Below, one piece after another: positions 26,048 to 34,761 of a stretch of DNA of 64,000 nucleotides; positions within the stretch are counted from its first letter, which is position 1; the number at the start of each line of letters is the position of its first letter. This DNA comes from Eikenella longinqua. Its GTDB lineage: Bacteria; Pseudomonadota; Gammaproteobacteria; Burkholderiales; Neisseriaceae. A model generated the notes under the pieces. That model had not been told where the DNA came from. It did no database searches and saw only the letters and a program-made list of their open reading frames with translations. The translations under genes were made by a program, and so were the position numbers. The stretch is taken from assembly GCF_001648355.1 (NCBI RefSeq), contig NZ_LXSL01000018.1, forward strand, positions 38,384-102,383, in the 5' to 3' direction.

Positions 26048-27418
26048 TTATTTTTCCTCTTTCTCGGGGCGTTTCCAGCCGGTGAGCGTGGTTTGGCGGG
26101 TGCGGGCGAGGGTGAGCGCATCTTCGGGGCAGCTGCGGGTGAGCGTGCTGCCGGCGCCGGTGGTGGCGCGGTGGCCGATGGTGAGCGGGGCCACGAGCAT
26201 GTTGCCGGAGCCGATGCGCACTTCGTCGCCGATAATGGTGCGGTGTTTGTGCACGCCGTCGTAGTTGCAGGTGATGGTGCCGGCGCCGATGTTGCTGCGG
26301 CTGCCGATTTGGGCGTCGCCGAGGTAGGTGAGGTGGTTGGCTTTGCTGCCGCGGCCGATGGTGCTGTTTTTCACTTCCACGAAGTTGCCGATGTGTACTT
26401 CGTCGGCAAGGTCGGCATGGGGGCGCAGGCGGGCGAAGGGGCCGATGCGGGCGCTGCTGCCGATGCGGCAGTTTTCGAGGTGGGAGAAGGGCTCGATAAC
26501 GGTGTGGCTGCCGATCACGGCGTTTTTGATCACGCAGTTGGCGCCGATGGATACGTTGTGGCCGAAGCGGTTTTCGCCTTCGAGCACCACGTTCACGTCG
26601 ATGACCACGTCTTGGCCGTGTTCGAGGCTGCCGCGCAGGTCGAAACGCTCGGGGTCGCGCAGGGTGAGGCCGGCTTGCAGCAGGGCTTCGGCCTGTTCGC
26701 GCTGGAAGATGCGTTCGAGCTCGGCGAGCTGGGCTTTGTTGTTCACGCCGGCGGCGAGGTGGGAGGCGGCCACTTGTACGGGGTGCACGGCCACGCCGCT
26801 TTGCCGGGCGAGGCGGATCACGTCGGTGAGGTAGTATTCGCCTTGGGCGTTGTTGCTGGAGAGTTGGGCGAGCCAGCCGGCGAGGTGGCGGTTGGGCAGC
26901 ACGAGGATGCCGGTGTTGATTTCGCGGATGGCTTTTTGCTCGGGGCTGGCGTCTTTTTCTTCCACGATGGCGTCCACTTGGCCTTCGGCGTTGCGGATGA
27001 TGCGGCCGAGGCCGAAGGGGTTGGGCGGGATGTCGGTGAGCAGGCCGACTTCGTCGCCGGCGGCATCGAGCAGGGCTTGGAGCGTTTCGCGGTTGATGAG
27101 GGGCACATCGCCGGAGAGGATGAGGGTGCGGCCTTCGGCGCCGAGGTGGGGCAGGGCGGTTTGCACGGCGTGGCCGGTGCCGAGCTGCTCGGTTTGTTCC
27201 ACCCAGTTTACGTCGTTGCGGCTTATTTTTTCGCGCACGAGCTCGCGGCCGTGGCCGATGACGACGTTGATGCTTTGCGGCTTCAGGCTTTGCGAGGTGC
27301 GGATAATGCGCTCGAGCATGCTTTGGCCGCCGATTTGGTGCAGCACTTTGGGCAGGGCGGAATGCATGCGGGTGCCTTTGCCGGCGGCGAGGATGACGAT
27401 GTGGAGGGGGGTGGGCAT
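26048..27418 (-). CDS. glmU: Bifunctional UDP-N-acetylglucosamine pyrophosphorylase / glucosamine-1-phosphate N-acetyltransferase
   Basis: This 456-residue enzyme makes UDP-GlcNAc for peptidoglycan and lipopolysaccharide. The N-terminal uridylyltransferase motif LAAGKGTRMHSALPKVLH is near residues 10-27. The C-terminal half is a left-handed beta-helix of hexapeptide repeats (IGANCVIKNAVIGSHTVIEP and so on) with the acetyl-CoA site. Length matches the family. Confidence 0.97.
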   Translation of the reverse strand: MPTPLHIVILAAGKGTRMHSALPKVLHQIGGQSMLERIIRTSQSLKPQSINVVIGHGRELVREKISRNDVNWVEQTEQLGTGHAVQTALPHLGAEGRTLILSGDVPLINRETLQALLDAAGDEVGLLTDIPPNPFGLGRIIRNAEGQVDAIVEEKDASPEQKAIREINTGILVLPNRHLAGWLAQLSSNNAQGEYYLTDVIRLARQSGVAVHPVQVAASHLAAGVNNKAQLAELERIFQREQAEALLQAGLTLRDPERFDLRGSLEHGQDVVIDVNVVLEGENRFGHNVSIGANCVIKNAVIGSHTVIEPFSHLENCRIGSSARIGPFARLRPHADLADEVHIGNFVEVKNSTIGRGSKANHLTYLGDAQIGSRSNIGAGTITCNYDGVHKHRTIIGDEVRIGSGNMLVAPLTIGHRATTGAGSTLTRSCPEDALTLARTRQTTLTGWKRPEKEEK

Positions 27419-27498
27419 GGCTGGTTTTCTCGGATTGGTTGTTGGGCGGGCAAATTGTTTGCGGTGTTTTCCCGGCTTTATGAAGCGGGGGAATGGGT

Positions 27499-27525
27499 TT
27501 CAGGTAGCCTTTGAGGCTACCTGAA
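27499..27525. repeat. Outward-facing DUS pair
   Basis: TTCAGGTAGCCT (27499-27510) and AGGCTACCTGAA (27514-27525) form a stem with a 3-base loop between two leftward genes. Confidence 0.8.
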
Positions 27526-27552
27526 AATGTTGGGGCTGCCTGAAACGGTGTT

Positions 27553-27840
27553 TTATTGGGCGGGGTGAATGGTTTGCCCGCCGGAGGTGTCGGGGGCGGC
27601 TTCGTTGCTCCAGGTGGTGCGCGGCACGCTGTGCTGGTGTTCTTCGCGGGTAACGGGCACGGGCACGGGGCGGTATTCGTTGTAGCGCTGGTTGCGGGAG
27701 AAGGTACCGTCTTGATACACGACGGGGGTGCCGGGGGCGTAGCGCTGGCGCAGGCCGGTTTTGCCGTGTTGGTCTTGGTAGGTTTCCCAGGTGCAGGCGG
27801 AGAGGGAGAGGAGGGCGAGCAGTAGGACGGCGGGGCGCAT
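27553..27840 (-). CDS. Small lipoprotein
   Basis: This 95-residue protein has a lipobox (LLALLSLSAC, Cys16). The mature part is hydrophilic, with tyrosine/arginine-rich sequence (GTFSRNQRYNEYRPVPVPV) and no recognised domain. It is probably anchored to the inner or outer membrane. AAAGGAAAC lies upstream of the ATG. glmU lies downstream on the same strand. Confidence 0.65.
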   Translation of the reverse strand: MRPAVLLLALLSLSACTWETYQDQHGKTGLRQRYAPGTPVVYQDGTFSRNQRYNEYRPVPVPVTREEHQHSVPRTTWSNEAAPDTSGGQTIHPAQ

Positions 27841-28083
27841 GATGTTTCCTTTGTGTTGTTGGGGTTGCTTGGGTCATTATAACGCGAACGGCGGGGGCTG
27901 GCTGTGGGGCTGCTTGAAAATGGTGTTGCCTGTTGCGGGGCGGCGATTTCGGGTGGGCTTGGGCGGCTGGTGTGGGGCTACCTGAAAATGGCGGGGCGGG
28001 CTTTGAACGGCTTATTTTTCAGGTAGTCTTTTGCGATACAATCCGCGCAGTTTTGAATTAGCGCTGAAGATAAAAGGGAAAAT

Positions 28084-28965
28084 ATGCATAAACGGGAAGA
28101 CGATCGTTATGCACCGCCGCTGAGTGTGGCGGAAGAGGCGGACGTGGTGGCGAATGTTGAAGCCGGCCGGTTGCCGGCGTGGCGGGCGTTTGTTTGGTTT
28201 GGGACGGCTTGGGCTTTGTTTTGGCAGCGGGCTGGCTGGTGGTTTGGGCTGGTGTTGGCTTGGACGATTTTGTCGTCTGTGCTGGCTGCGCTGGCAGAGC
28301 TGATCACGCCTACTCTGATTTCTTTTTTCCCTGCGGTGCACGATTTTGCCGTGGTATTTGCTACGGCGGGGGCGGCTTATGCGGCGGAGCGGGTGGGGCG
28401 GAAAGTCCGTGTTGATTGGCGTGCGGGCTTGGTGGTGTTGGTGCGGTGTGCCGGGGCGTTGGCGCTGCTGGGTTTGCTGAATGTGGTGTTTGACCAGTTA
28501 TTGCTTCGGGTGGAGGGGTTGCTGGGGATTTATGTGGTCAATATGCGGGGTAAACCGTCATCGCTGCTGAGTGGAGCGGCAGACTGGATCATGTATTGGA
28601 ATTGGCTGTTTTTTATATTGGCATATCTGTTGCCGAACGGGGTGGCGCCGGTGCTGGTGGTGTGCCGCCGGGCGGGGGTGGCGAGGGCTTGGGCGGCGGG
28701 TTGGCGCGGAGTGGGACGTAATGCGGGCGGGGTGGCACTGGCTGTGGTGTTGGCTACCTTGTTGGGTCTGGCGGTGCGGGTGGTGTTGGGCATAGCTGTA
28801 GCGCTGGCTCAACCTAAAGTAATATCGATAGCGGCGATGGATACGGTGCCGCCCGTGTGGCTTTGGCGGATAGTGGCTCTGGCGGACAATATGTTTGGCT
28901 TATTTTTGATGCTGGTGCTGTATGCGGCGTGTCGGGATGTGTTTTTTGAGAAAAAGGATGAATGA
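28084..28965 (+). CDS. Multispanning membrane protein, unknown function
   Basis: This 293-residue protein has about six hydrophobic segments (for example WFGLVLAWTILSSVLAALAE, VVLVRCAGALALLGLLNVVF, WLFFILAYLLPNGVAPVLVV, ALAVVLATLLGLAVRVVLGI). The N-terminus VEAGRLPAWRAFVWFGTAWALFWQ resembles the BPSS1780-type beta-proteobacterial membrane family, a tentative link. No catalytic motif is seen. AAAAGGG lies before the ATG. Confidence 0.65.
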   Translation: MHKREDDRYAPPLSVAEEADVVANVEAGRLPAWRAFVWFGTAWALFWQRAGWWFGLVLAWTILSSVLAALAELITPTLISFFPAVHDFAVVFATAGAAYAAERVGRKVRVDWRAGLVVLVRCAGALALLGLLNVVFDQLLLRVEGLLGIYVVNMRGKPSSLLSGAADWIMYWNWLFFILAYLLPNGVAPVLVVCRRAGVARAWAAGWRGVGRNAGGVALAVVLATLLGLAVRVVLGIAVALAQPKVISIAAMDTVPPVWLWRIVALADNMFGLFLMLVLYAACRDVFFEKKDE

Positions 28966-29162
28966 AGCAGGCTGCTTGAAAGCGTAGCGGCGTTTCCGCG
29001 CGGCTCAAAATTTTCAGGTAGCCTTTTGCTTGCTGGTGTGAGAAAGGTCTCTGCTTTGAGTCTACCTGAAAATAGGTGGTGTTCTGGCTGCTTCGGCGGT
29101 GGGGTGGTAGAGTGGCGGGGCGGCGCTGTGCCGTTTAACCGATTGGAAAAAAGGAGAAAATG

Positions 29163-29741
29163 ATGAAACGTTTGGCTTGGCTGCTGGCGGCCGCTTTGGC
29201 GGCGGGGAGTGTGCAGGCGGCGCCGGAGGGGGATACGGGCTATGCGCACGGGGCGAACCATTGCTATGGTTTCCGTGTGCCGGCGGGCTGGATTCAGGAT
29301 AACCGGCTGTTGGCGGACAAGGGCGTGCCGATGGTGTTTCTGCCGCAGGAGGGCGGGCTGCGTGCGGCGCGGGTGATGATGTATACGGGCAGCATTGCCC
29401 CCCGGCCGGGCGGGAGCTTTGCCGAGGCGGTGCGGGCGCAGGTGAACGATGTGGCGGCGCAGTATGCCGGGTCGGGTGAGCAAATCCGGCCGGCGATGGT
29501 GCGACGCATCCGTTCGCGCGGCAGCTCGGGCGAGCTGTGGCGCTTTACGGGCTATCGCAGCGGCGGGCAGGAGCTGGCGGCGTATTTTCCGGGCCGGCGC
29601 TCGGTGAATTATTTTGTGGCGCAGGTGCCGGCGCGGGCGGATGCGGCGGCAGTGGAGTCGGCTTTGCTCCGGCTGGCGGGCAGCTACCACGAGCGGGAAT
29701 CTTGCCCGCCTTGCCGCGAGCAGGGGTGTGCTGGGGAGTAA
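29163..29741 (+). CDS. Hypothetical periplasmic protein
   Basis: This 192-residue protein has a signal peptide (MKRLAWLLAAALAAGSVQA) and a mature part with FRVPAGWIQDNRLLADKGVPM and a regular alternating pattern (MVFLPQEGGLRAARVMMYT). It ends with three cysteines (CPPCREQGC). The family was not recognised. AGGAG lies 6 bases before the second of two ATG codons, which is preferred over 29160. Confidence 0.6.
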   Translation: MKRLAWLLAAALAAGSVQAAPEGDTGYAHGANHCYGFRVPAGWIQDNRLLADKGVPMVFLPQEGGLRAARVMMYTGSIAPRPGGSFAEAVRAQVNDVAAQYAGSGEQIRPAMVRRIRSRGSSGELWRFTGYRSGGQELAAYFPGRRSVNYFVAQVPARADAAAVESALLRLAGSYHERESCPPCREQGCAGE

Positions 29742-29822
29742 TGGTGCGGTGAGGCAAACAGGCTACCTGAAAAGTGGTTTGCCAGTTTCCAGGTAGCCTT
29801 TAAATGGCACTTGGCTGGCGGG

Positions 29823-30644
29823 CTAGGGCAGCTCGATTTTGATAATTTTCTGGTCAAACAGCCGCTTGCCCCAGCCGGTGCGGTAAATCAGGCGGAAGAG
29901 CCAAGGGTAGCGGTGGCCGCAGCGCCGGCTCAATCTGCCCACCACGCGCACTTTGCTGCCGGGCAGCCATGCTTCCATCACCCGGGCATCGGGCAGCGAC
30001 CATTTGAATTCGGGCGACTGCGCCATTTTGCCCAGCGCATCGTGCCGCTTGGCGCGGCCGACGGCCACCGGCGGCAGCATGTCGAACACCAGCACGGCGT
30101 GCGGCAGCGTGCGGGCAATCATGGCCAGCAGGGCTTTGACCTGCGCTTCTTCGAAATACATCAGCACGCCTTCGGTGAGCAGCAGCACTGGTTTGCCGTG
30201 TGCGGCGGCGGTGTGCGCCCAGCTTTCGTCAAACATGGAGGCGGCTAGGTAGTGGTTGCCCGATTCGGGCAGCAGTTGGCGCCGGATGCCGATGACGTTG
30301 GGCAAATCCAGGTCGTACCAGGCGGTAACGGGCGGGCGGCCGAGGCGTTCGAAGCGTGCGTCCAGCCCGGCGCCGAGCTGCACGACCACGCAGTCGGGGT
30401 GTTGCGCGATAAAGCGTTGCGCCTCTTCGTCGATGAGGGCGGCGCGGGCGCAGCAGCCGGGCTGCGACAGTTTCGATTTGGCGAAGATGCTGAAATCGTA
30501 GTTGATTTGCCGCAGCATCTGCACGGCGGCGGCGTCTTTGATGAGGGCGTCGGCACGATCGTATTCCACCGCCTTGGCCCACAGCGGGATGAGCATGGTG
30601 GTGGAGAGTTGGCTGATGGTGTCGGAGGAAAGGCGTTGGTTCAT
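29823..30644 (-). CDS. Class I SAM-dependent methyltransferase (LCMT/polyketide O-methyltransferase type)
   Basis: This 273-residue protein has the SAM-binding motif VVVQLGAGLDARFERLG and the acidic strand end TAWYDLDLPNVI typical of the leucine-carboxyl-methyltransferase-like family, with LLLTEGVLMYFEE further on. Related enzymes methylate small carboxylic acids or tetracenomycin-type polyketides; the substrate is unknown here. ATG 30644 has GGAG about 7 bases upstream, whereas the longer reading from 30665 does not. Confidence 0.8.
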   Translation of the reverse strand: MNQRLSSDTISQLSTTMLIPLWAKAVEYDRADALIKDAAAVQMLRQINYDFSIFAKSKLSQPGCCARAALIDEEAQRFIAQHPDCVVVQLGAGLDARFERLGRPPVTAWYDLDLPNVIGIRRQLLPESGNHYLAASMFDESWAHTAAAHGKPVLLLTEGVLMYFEEAQVKALLAMIARTLPHAVLVFDMLPPVAVGRAKRHDALGKMAQSPEFKWSLPDARVMEAWLPGSKVRVVGRLSRRCGHRYPWLFRLIYRTGWGKRLFDQKIIKIELP

Positions 30645-30860
30645 GGAAACTCCCGAGAGAGGCAAAGAGCGTGGGCAGGCTACCTGAAAGCGTGGGCTTC
30701 AACGAAGTTAAAGCGTGCGCTTCGGCGAAGCTGAAAATATTTCGGTGTAGCCGGAAAGGGATGGGGGTTCGGGAGCGGTTGGTGTATTGAGTAGGTTGCC
30801 GTTTTATTCGGTTGACATTTGTGTTTCGGGCAGCCTTTGCTTATGTGGCGTGGGTAAAAG

Positions 30861-30900
30861 AGGCTACCTGAAAAATGGTGGGCAAAGTTTCAGGTAGCCT
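30861..30900 (-). terminator. Inverted DUS pair after nlpD
   Basis: AGGCTACCTGAA at 30861-30872 pairs with TTCAGGTAGCCT at 30889-30900, 6 bases beyond the nlpD stop. The stem is flanked by A on one side and TTT on the other. Confidence 0.6.
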
Positions 30901-30906
30901 TTTGCT

Positions 30907-31572
30907 TTATTTCGACAGGTAGTCCAGCGGATTGACGGCGCGGTTGTTGATGCGCACTTCGAAGTGCAGCTTCACGCGGTCGGTGCCGCTGCTGCCCATG
31001 CTGCCGATGGTTTGCCCGGCGGATACCTGCTGGCCTTCGCGCACGCTGATTTGGCTGTTGTGGGCGTAGGCGGTGAGCATGCCGCCGGTGTGGTTGATGA
31101 GGATGAGTTTGCCGTAGCCGCGGATGCCTTCGCCCACGTAGCTCACGCGGCCGGGCGCGGCGGCTTTCACGGGTGTGCCGGCAGTGCCGGCGATGTCGAT
31201 GCCTTTGCTGGAGCCGCCGTTGAACGGGGTGATGATTTCGCCGCGTGCCGGCCATTGCAGGCTGCTGGGCGCGGCGGTGGTGCGCTCGGCGGGGGCGCGG
31301 CTCACCGGCCGGTTGGCGGCGGTGCTGCTGCGGGCATTGCTGCCGCCGCGGGCGTGGCCCACGCGCAGGCGCTGGCCCACTTCGAGCTGGGAGGGGTTTT
31401 TCAGGTTGTTCCATGCCATCAGGCGGGATACGGGCTGGTTGAAGCGGCGGCTGATACGGTAGAGCGTGTCGCCGCGCTGTACGCGGTAGTATTGGTCGCC
31501 GGTGCCGGTGCCGACGCAGGCTGCTAGAAGGGTGGTACACAAGAGAACGGTGCAGGCGGAAGAGAATTTCAA
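30907..31572 (-). CDS. nlpD: NlpD-like LysM / LytM lipoprotein (amidase activator)
   Basis: This 221-residue protein has a lipobox (LLCTTLLAAC, Cys19), a LysM domain (YYRVQRGDTLYRISRRF) and a C-terminal LytM domain (GIDIAGTAGTPVKAAAPGRVSYVG ... AYAHNSQISVREGQQVSAGQ ... LHFEVR). The first zinc ligand is replaced, because GIDIAG lacks the HxxxD histidine. This matches NlpD/EnvC factors that activate AmiC-type amidases at division rather than cutting murein. The start is TTG 31572, with GGAG 8 bases upstream. The frame stays open to 31803 without a better site. Confidence 0.88.
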   Translation of the reverse strand: MKFSSACTVLLCTTLLAACVGTGTGDQYYRVQRGDTLYRISRRFNQPVSRLMAWNNLKNPSQLEVGQRLRVGHARGGSNARSSTAANRPVSRAPAERTTAAPSSLQWPARGEIITPFNGGSSKGIDIAGTAGTPVKAAAPGRVSYVGEGIRGYGKLILINHTGGMLTAYAHNSQISVREGQQVSAGQTIGSMGSSGTDRVKLHFEVRINNRAVNPLDYLSK

Positions 31573-31790
31573 GGTGTGCACTCCGGTTGAAGCGGCAGCA
31601 GGGCTACCTGAAAAGGAAAGATACAGCGGGCGCGGGCAAACCGATTTGGCCGTTTGCCGGGCTCGCTGCCGAGAAGGTGTGCCTATCATACTATAGGAAA
31701 TGGCAGGGAAACAAACCGGGCGGGCGGCTAAGGCGCTTGCAAACGGGGTATGATAGGGCCGTTTGCCAAATACCGCGCAAGGAGTGAGCC

Positions 31791-32423
31791 ATGCCTTCTG
31801 CATTCAACCCGCAGGCCGAAGCCGAGATTTACTGCCTGCTGTTCGAACAATACGAAACGCTGGATTTAATGGGGCTGGTGGAGTTTTTATTCCGCCTGCC
31901 GCGAGCTAGGCTGCATTATGTGTCGAGGGGCGGCGGCATGGTGGACAGCCGGCAGGGTTTTGCCGTGCAGACGCAGCGGCTGGAAAGGCTACCTGAAAAT
32001 GCTGTCTTGCTGATACCGGGCGGGCAGGGCACGCGGCCGCTGGTGCGGGATACGGCTTTCCTGCGCGATTTGGGCGCATGGCTGGACCAGGCCGCCTGCT
32101 GTTTGGCGGTGTGTACCGGCGCGGCGCTGTTGGCCGCCAGCGGCAGGCTGGACGGCTTGCCGGCCACGTCAAACAAAAAGGCTTTCGATTGGGTGCGCTC
32201 GGTAAACGACAAGGTGGCTTGGCAGCCGGCGGCACGTTGGGTGACGTCGGGGCGGTTCTACACTTCTTCGGGCGTATCGGCGGGCATGGACATGGCGCTG
32301 GGCTTCATCGCCGACCACTACGGCCGCGCTCAAGCGGAGGAAATCGCCGCGCATTGCGAATATATTTGGCACAGCAATCCGGCGGGCGACCCGTTTGCCA
32401 GCCGCTCAGGAATTTTCAGGTAG
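31791..32423 (+). CDS. DJ-1/PfpI family protein
   Basis: This 210-residue protein has the class I glutamine amidotransferase-like fold with the cysteine nucleophile in LAVCTGAALLA (about residue 105). The C-terminal SSGVSAGMDMALGFIADHYG is typical of the DJ-1/ThiJ subgroup linked to AraC regulators, but no DNA-binding domain is attached. Function (glyoxalase, chaperone or isonitrile hydratase-like) is not determined. Its stop codon is the TAG inside a DUS (TTC AGG TAG). Another DUS is translated as RLPEN. Confidence 0.82.
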   Translation: MPSAFNPQAEAEIYCLLFEQYETLDLMGLVEFLFRLPRARLHYVSRGGGMVDSRQGFAVQTQRLERLPENAVLLIPGGQGTRPLVRDTAFLRDLGAWLDQAACCLAVCTGAALLAASGRLDGLPATSNKKAFDWVRSVNDKVAWQPAARWVTSGRFYTSSGVSAGMDMALGFIADHYGRAQAEEIAAHCEYIWHSNPAGDPFASRSGIFR

Positions 32424-32602
32424 CCTCTGCCGGCTGCGCAAAAGCCGGGGAAACTTTGCAGAATGGGCGCTTGATTTTGCGCTTGGCGGGCAGATATAGG
32501 GGAGGGCGCGGTGCTGTGGCCGAGCCGAGGCTACCTGAAACGGGGTAAAGCACAGCTTCGGCGAAACTCAACGTTAGAAAGATTAGTTTGAAAGGAAACT
32601 CA

Positions 32603-33088
32603 ATGCGTTACCTAGGGATTTGGCTCTTGCTGCTGGCGGGGGCGGAAGCGGCTTCGATTGTGATGGTGGCCGAGCGGCTCGGCGGGCTGCCCACGCTGCT
32701 GCTGATGATTTTGTCGTTTATGGCTGGGCTGGCCATGCTGCGCAATCTGGGCTTTTCTTCGGTGATGCTGGCCGGCTCGCTGTTTCACAATCAGGGCGAG
32801 CTGTCGTTTTACCAAATGCTGTGGCCGCTGCGCTATATTGTGGCGGCGCTGCTTTTGATGTCGCCGGGCTTTGTGTCCACGCTTTTGGCCTGCGTGCTGA
32901 TGCTGCCGATTAAGGGCGGCCCCTCGGCGGTGCGCCCCGAGCAAATGGGGCAGGGTTACCGCGCTTCGGGCTACCGCGCAGACGGCGACATCATCGACGG
33001 CGAGTTTGAAACCGTGCGCCCGCAGGAAGAGCGCGGGGAAACCCGCCTGCTGGAACAGCACGACGGCGAGCCGCCGCGCCAAGGCTGA
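32603..33088 (+). CDS. fxsA: FxsA family membrane protein
   Basis: This 161-residue inner-membrane protein has two to three hydrophobic helices (YLGIWLLLLAGAEAASIVMV; LLLMILSFMAGLAML; LRYIVAALLLMSPGFVSTLL) and the conserved LLxxPGFVTD-like motif of FxsA (here LLLMSPGFVSTLLA). FxsA overproduction blocks T7 exclusion in E. coli; its normal role is unknown. The C-terminal tail is charged and cytoplasmic. AAAGGA precedes ATG 32603. A longer TTG start at 32588 is less likely. Confidence 0.85.
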   Translation: MRYLGIWLLLLAGAEAASIVMVAERLGGLPTLLLMILSFMAGLAMLRNLGFSSVMLAGSLFHNQGELSFYQMLWPLRYIVAALLLMSPGFVSTLLACVLMLPIKGGPSAVRPEQMGQGYRASGYRADGDIIDGEFETVRPQEERGETRLLEQHDGEPPRQG

Positions 33089-33123
33089 TTCCAGCCCAAC
33101 TCTTTTAAGTCTAACTCCGCGCA

Positions 33124-33170
33124 AAAAGGCTACCTGAAAAATATACACGCTGTTTTTCAGGTAGCCTTTC
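33124..33170 (+). terminator. Inverted DUS pair after fxsA
   Basis: AAAAAGGCTACCTGAAAAA pairs with TTTTTCAGGTAGCCTTT, with a short loop. This is an A/T-flanked intrinsic-type terminator ahead of murI. Confidence 0.75.
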
Positions 33171-33227
33171 CCTTATCCGCCGCGCGTGTACAATACGCCT
33201 TTTCCCCGTAATGGCAAATCCGGCAAC

Positions 33228-34043
33228 ATGAAACCCAACAGTCTCACGCAACGCCCCATCGGCGTATTCGACTCCGGCGTCGGCGGTCTCACCAACGTGC
33301 GCGCCCTGATGGAGCGGCTGCCCAACGAAAACATCATCTATTTCGGCGACACCGCCCGTGTGCCCTACGGCGTGAAATCGCGCAGCACCATCGAAACCTA
33401 CACCGGGCAAATTGTAGAATTCCTCATGCAGCACGACGTGAAAGCGCTCGTGATTGCCTGCAACACCATCGCCGCCGTGGCCGGCGCCAAAGTGCGGCAG
33501 ATGGCCGGCAGCATGCCCGTGCTCGACGTGATCAGCGCCGGCGCACAGGCCGCCCTGCGCACCAGCCGCAACGGCCACATCGGCATCATCGCCACCTCCA
33601 CCACCGTCAATTCCAACGCCTACGCCCGCGCCATCCACGCGCAAAACCCGCAGGCGCGCGTGCCCTCCCAAGCCTGCCCGCTGCTCGTGCCGCTGGTGGA
33701 AGAAGGCTGGCTCGAGCACGAAGTCACCCGCCTCACCGTGCGCGAATACCTCAAGCCGCTCCTAGCCGAAGACATCGACACCCTCGTGCTCGGCTGCACC
33801 CACTACCCCCTGCTCAAACCCCTGCTGCAAAGCGAAGCCCCGCACCTCGCCCTGGTGGATTCCGCGCTCACCACCGCCGAAGCTACCGCCGAAGCCCTCG
33901 CCGCCGCCGGCCTGCTCAACACCGGCGCCGCCCCCGCCGACTACCGCTTCTACGTGAGCGACATCCCCCTGCGCTTCCGCACCATCGGCGAACGCTTCCT
34001 CGGCCGCAGCATGGAGCAGATAGAAATGATGCGGCTGGGATGA
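33228..34043 (+). CDS. murI: Glutamate racemase
   Basis: This 271-residue enzyme supplies D-glutamate for peptidoglycan. The paired cysteine bases are visible in ALVIACNTIA (about residue 79) and LVLGCTHYPLL (about residue 190), and the N-terminal GVFDSGVGGL binds substrate. ATG 33228 gives the standard start; a 14-residue longer reading begins at 33186. Confidence 0.95.
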   Translation: MKPNSLTQRPIGVFDSGVGGLTNVRALMERLPNENIIYFGDTARVPYGVKSRSTIETYTGQIVEFLMQHDVKALVIACNTIAAVAGAKVRQMAGSMPVLDVISAGAQAALRTSRNGHIGIIATSTTVNSNAYARAIHAQNPQARVPSQACPLLVPLVEEGWLEHEVTRLTVREYLKPLLAEDIDTLVLGCTHYPLLKPLLQSEAPHLALVDSALTTAEATAEALAAAGLLNTGAAPADYRFYVSDIPLRFRTIGERFLGRSMEQIEMMRLG

Positions 34044-34128
34044 GGGCGCCCAAACATTTTCAGGTAGCCCTGAGCGGCATCACAGGCTACCTGAAAAATA
34101 TTTCCACCACTTTTCAAATAATCACATC

Positions 34129-34749
34129 ATGACCAAAACCGTTATCCTCATCTCCGGCCGCGGCAGCAATATGCAGGCCGTGGTGCAAGCCAATATTCCC
34201 AACCTGCACATCGCCGCCGTCCTCTCCGACAACCCCCAAGCCCCCGGCCTCGCCTGGGCGGCAGGGCAGGGCATCCCCACCGCCGCCCTCACCCCCAAAG
34301 ACTACCCCGGCCGCGCCGCCTTCAACCAAGCCATGCTCGAGCTTGTGGCCGGCCACGAGCCCGACCTCGTCCTCCTCGCCGGCTACATGCGCATCCTGCC
34401 GCCCGAATTTTGCAGCCGCTTTGCCAATAAAACCATCAACATCCATCCCTCCCTGCTGCCCGCCTTCCCCGGCTTGCACACCCACCAGCGCGCCCTTGAC
34501 GAAGGCTGTCGCCTCGCCGGCTGCACCGTACACTTCGTCACCGCCGAGCTCGATTGCGGCCCCATCATCGCCCAAGGCGCCGTGCCCGTGTACGATTCCG
34601 ACACCGCAGACACCCTCGCCGAGCGCGTGCTCAAGGTTGAACACCGGCTGCTGCCCCAAGCCGTGGCCGACTTCGCCGCCGGCCACCTCCGCATCCAAGG
34701 CAAACGCGTGTTTAACCGCCGCAGCGCAGGCGAAGCCGGGCTGGATTAA
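34129..34749 (+). CDS. purN: Phosphoribosylglycinamide formyltransferase
   Basis: This 206-residue enzyme transfers a formyl group from 10-formyltetrahydrofolate to GAR in purine synthesis. ILISGRGSNMQA marks the phosphate loop. The catalytic asparagine and histidine lie in INIHPSLLPAFPGLHTHQRAL, followed by GCTVHFVTAELDCGPII. Together with guaA it is the second purine gene in the window, but they are not linked. Confidence 0.96.
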   Translation: MTKTVILISGRGSNMQAVVQANIPNLHIAAVLSDNPQAPGLAWAAGQGIPTAALTPKDYPGRAAFNQAMLELVAGHEPDLVLLAGYMRILPPEFCSRFANKTINIHPSLLPAFPGLHTHQRALDEGCRLAGCTVHFVTAELDCGPIIAQGAVPVYDSDTADTLAERVLKVEHRLLPQAVADFAAGHLRIQGKRVFNRRSAGEAGLD

Positions 34750-34761
34750 GGGAGCAAACCC

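Noticed and set aside
25910..27514. Long rightward frame opposite glmU
   Set aside because: Antisense to glmU and composed of low-complexity Gly/Ala/Val/Asp sequence.
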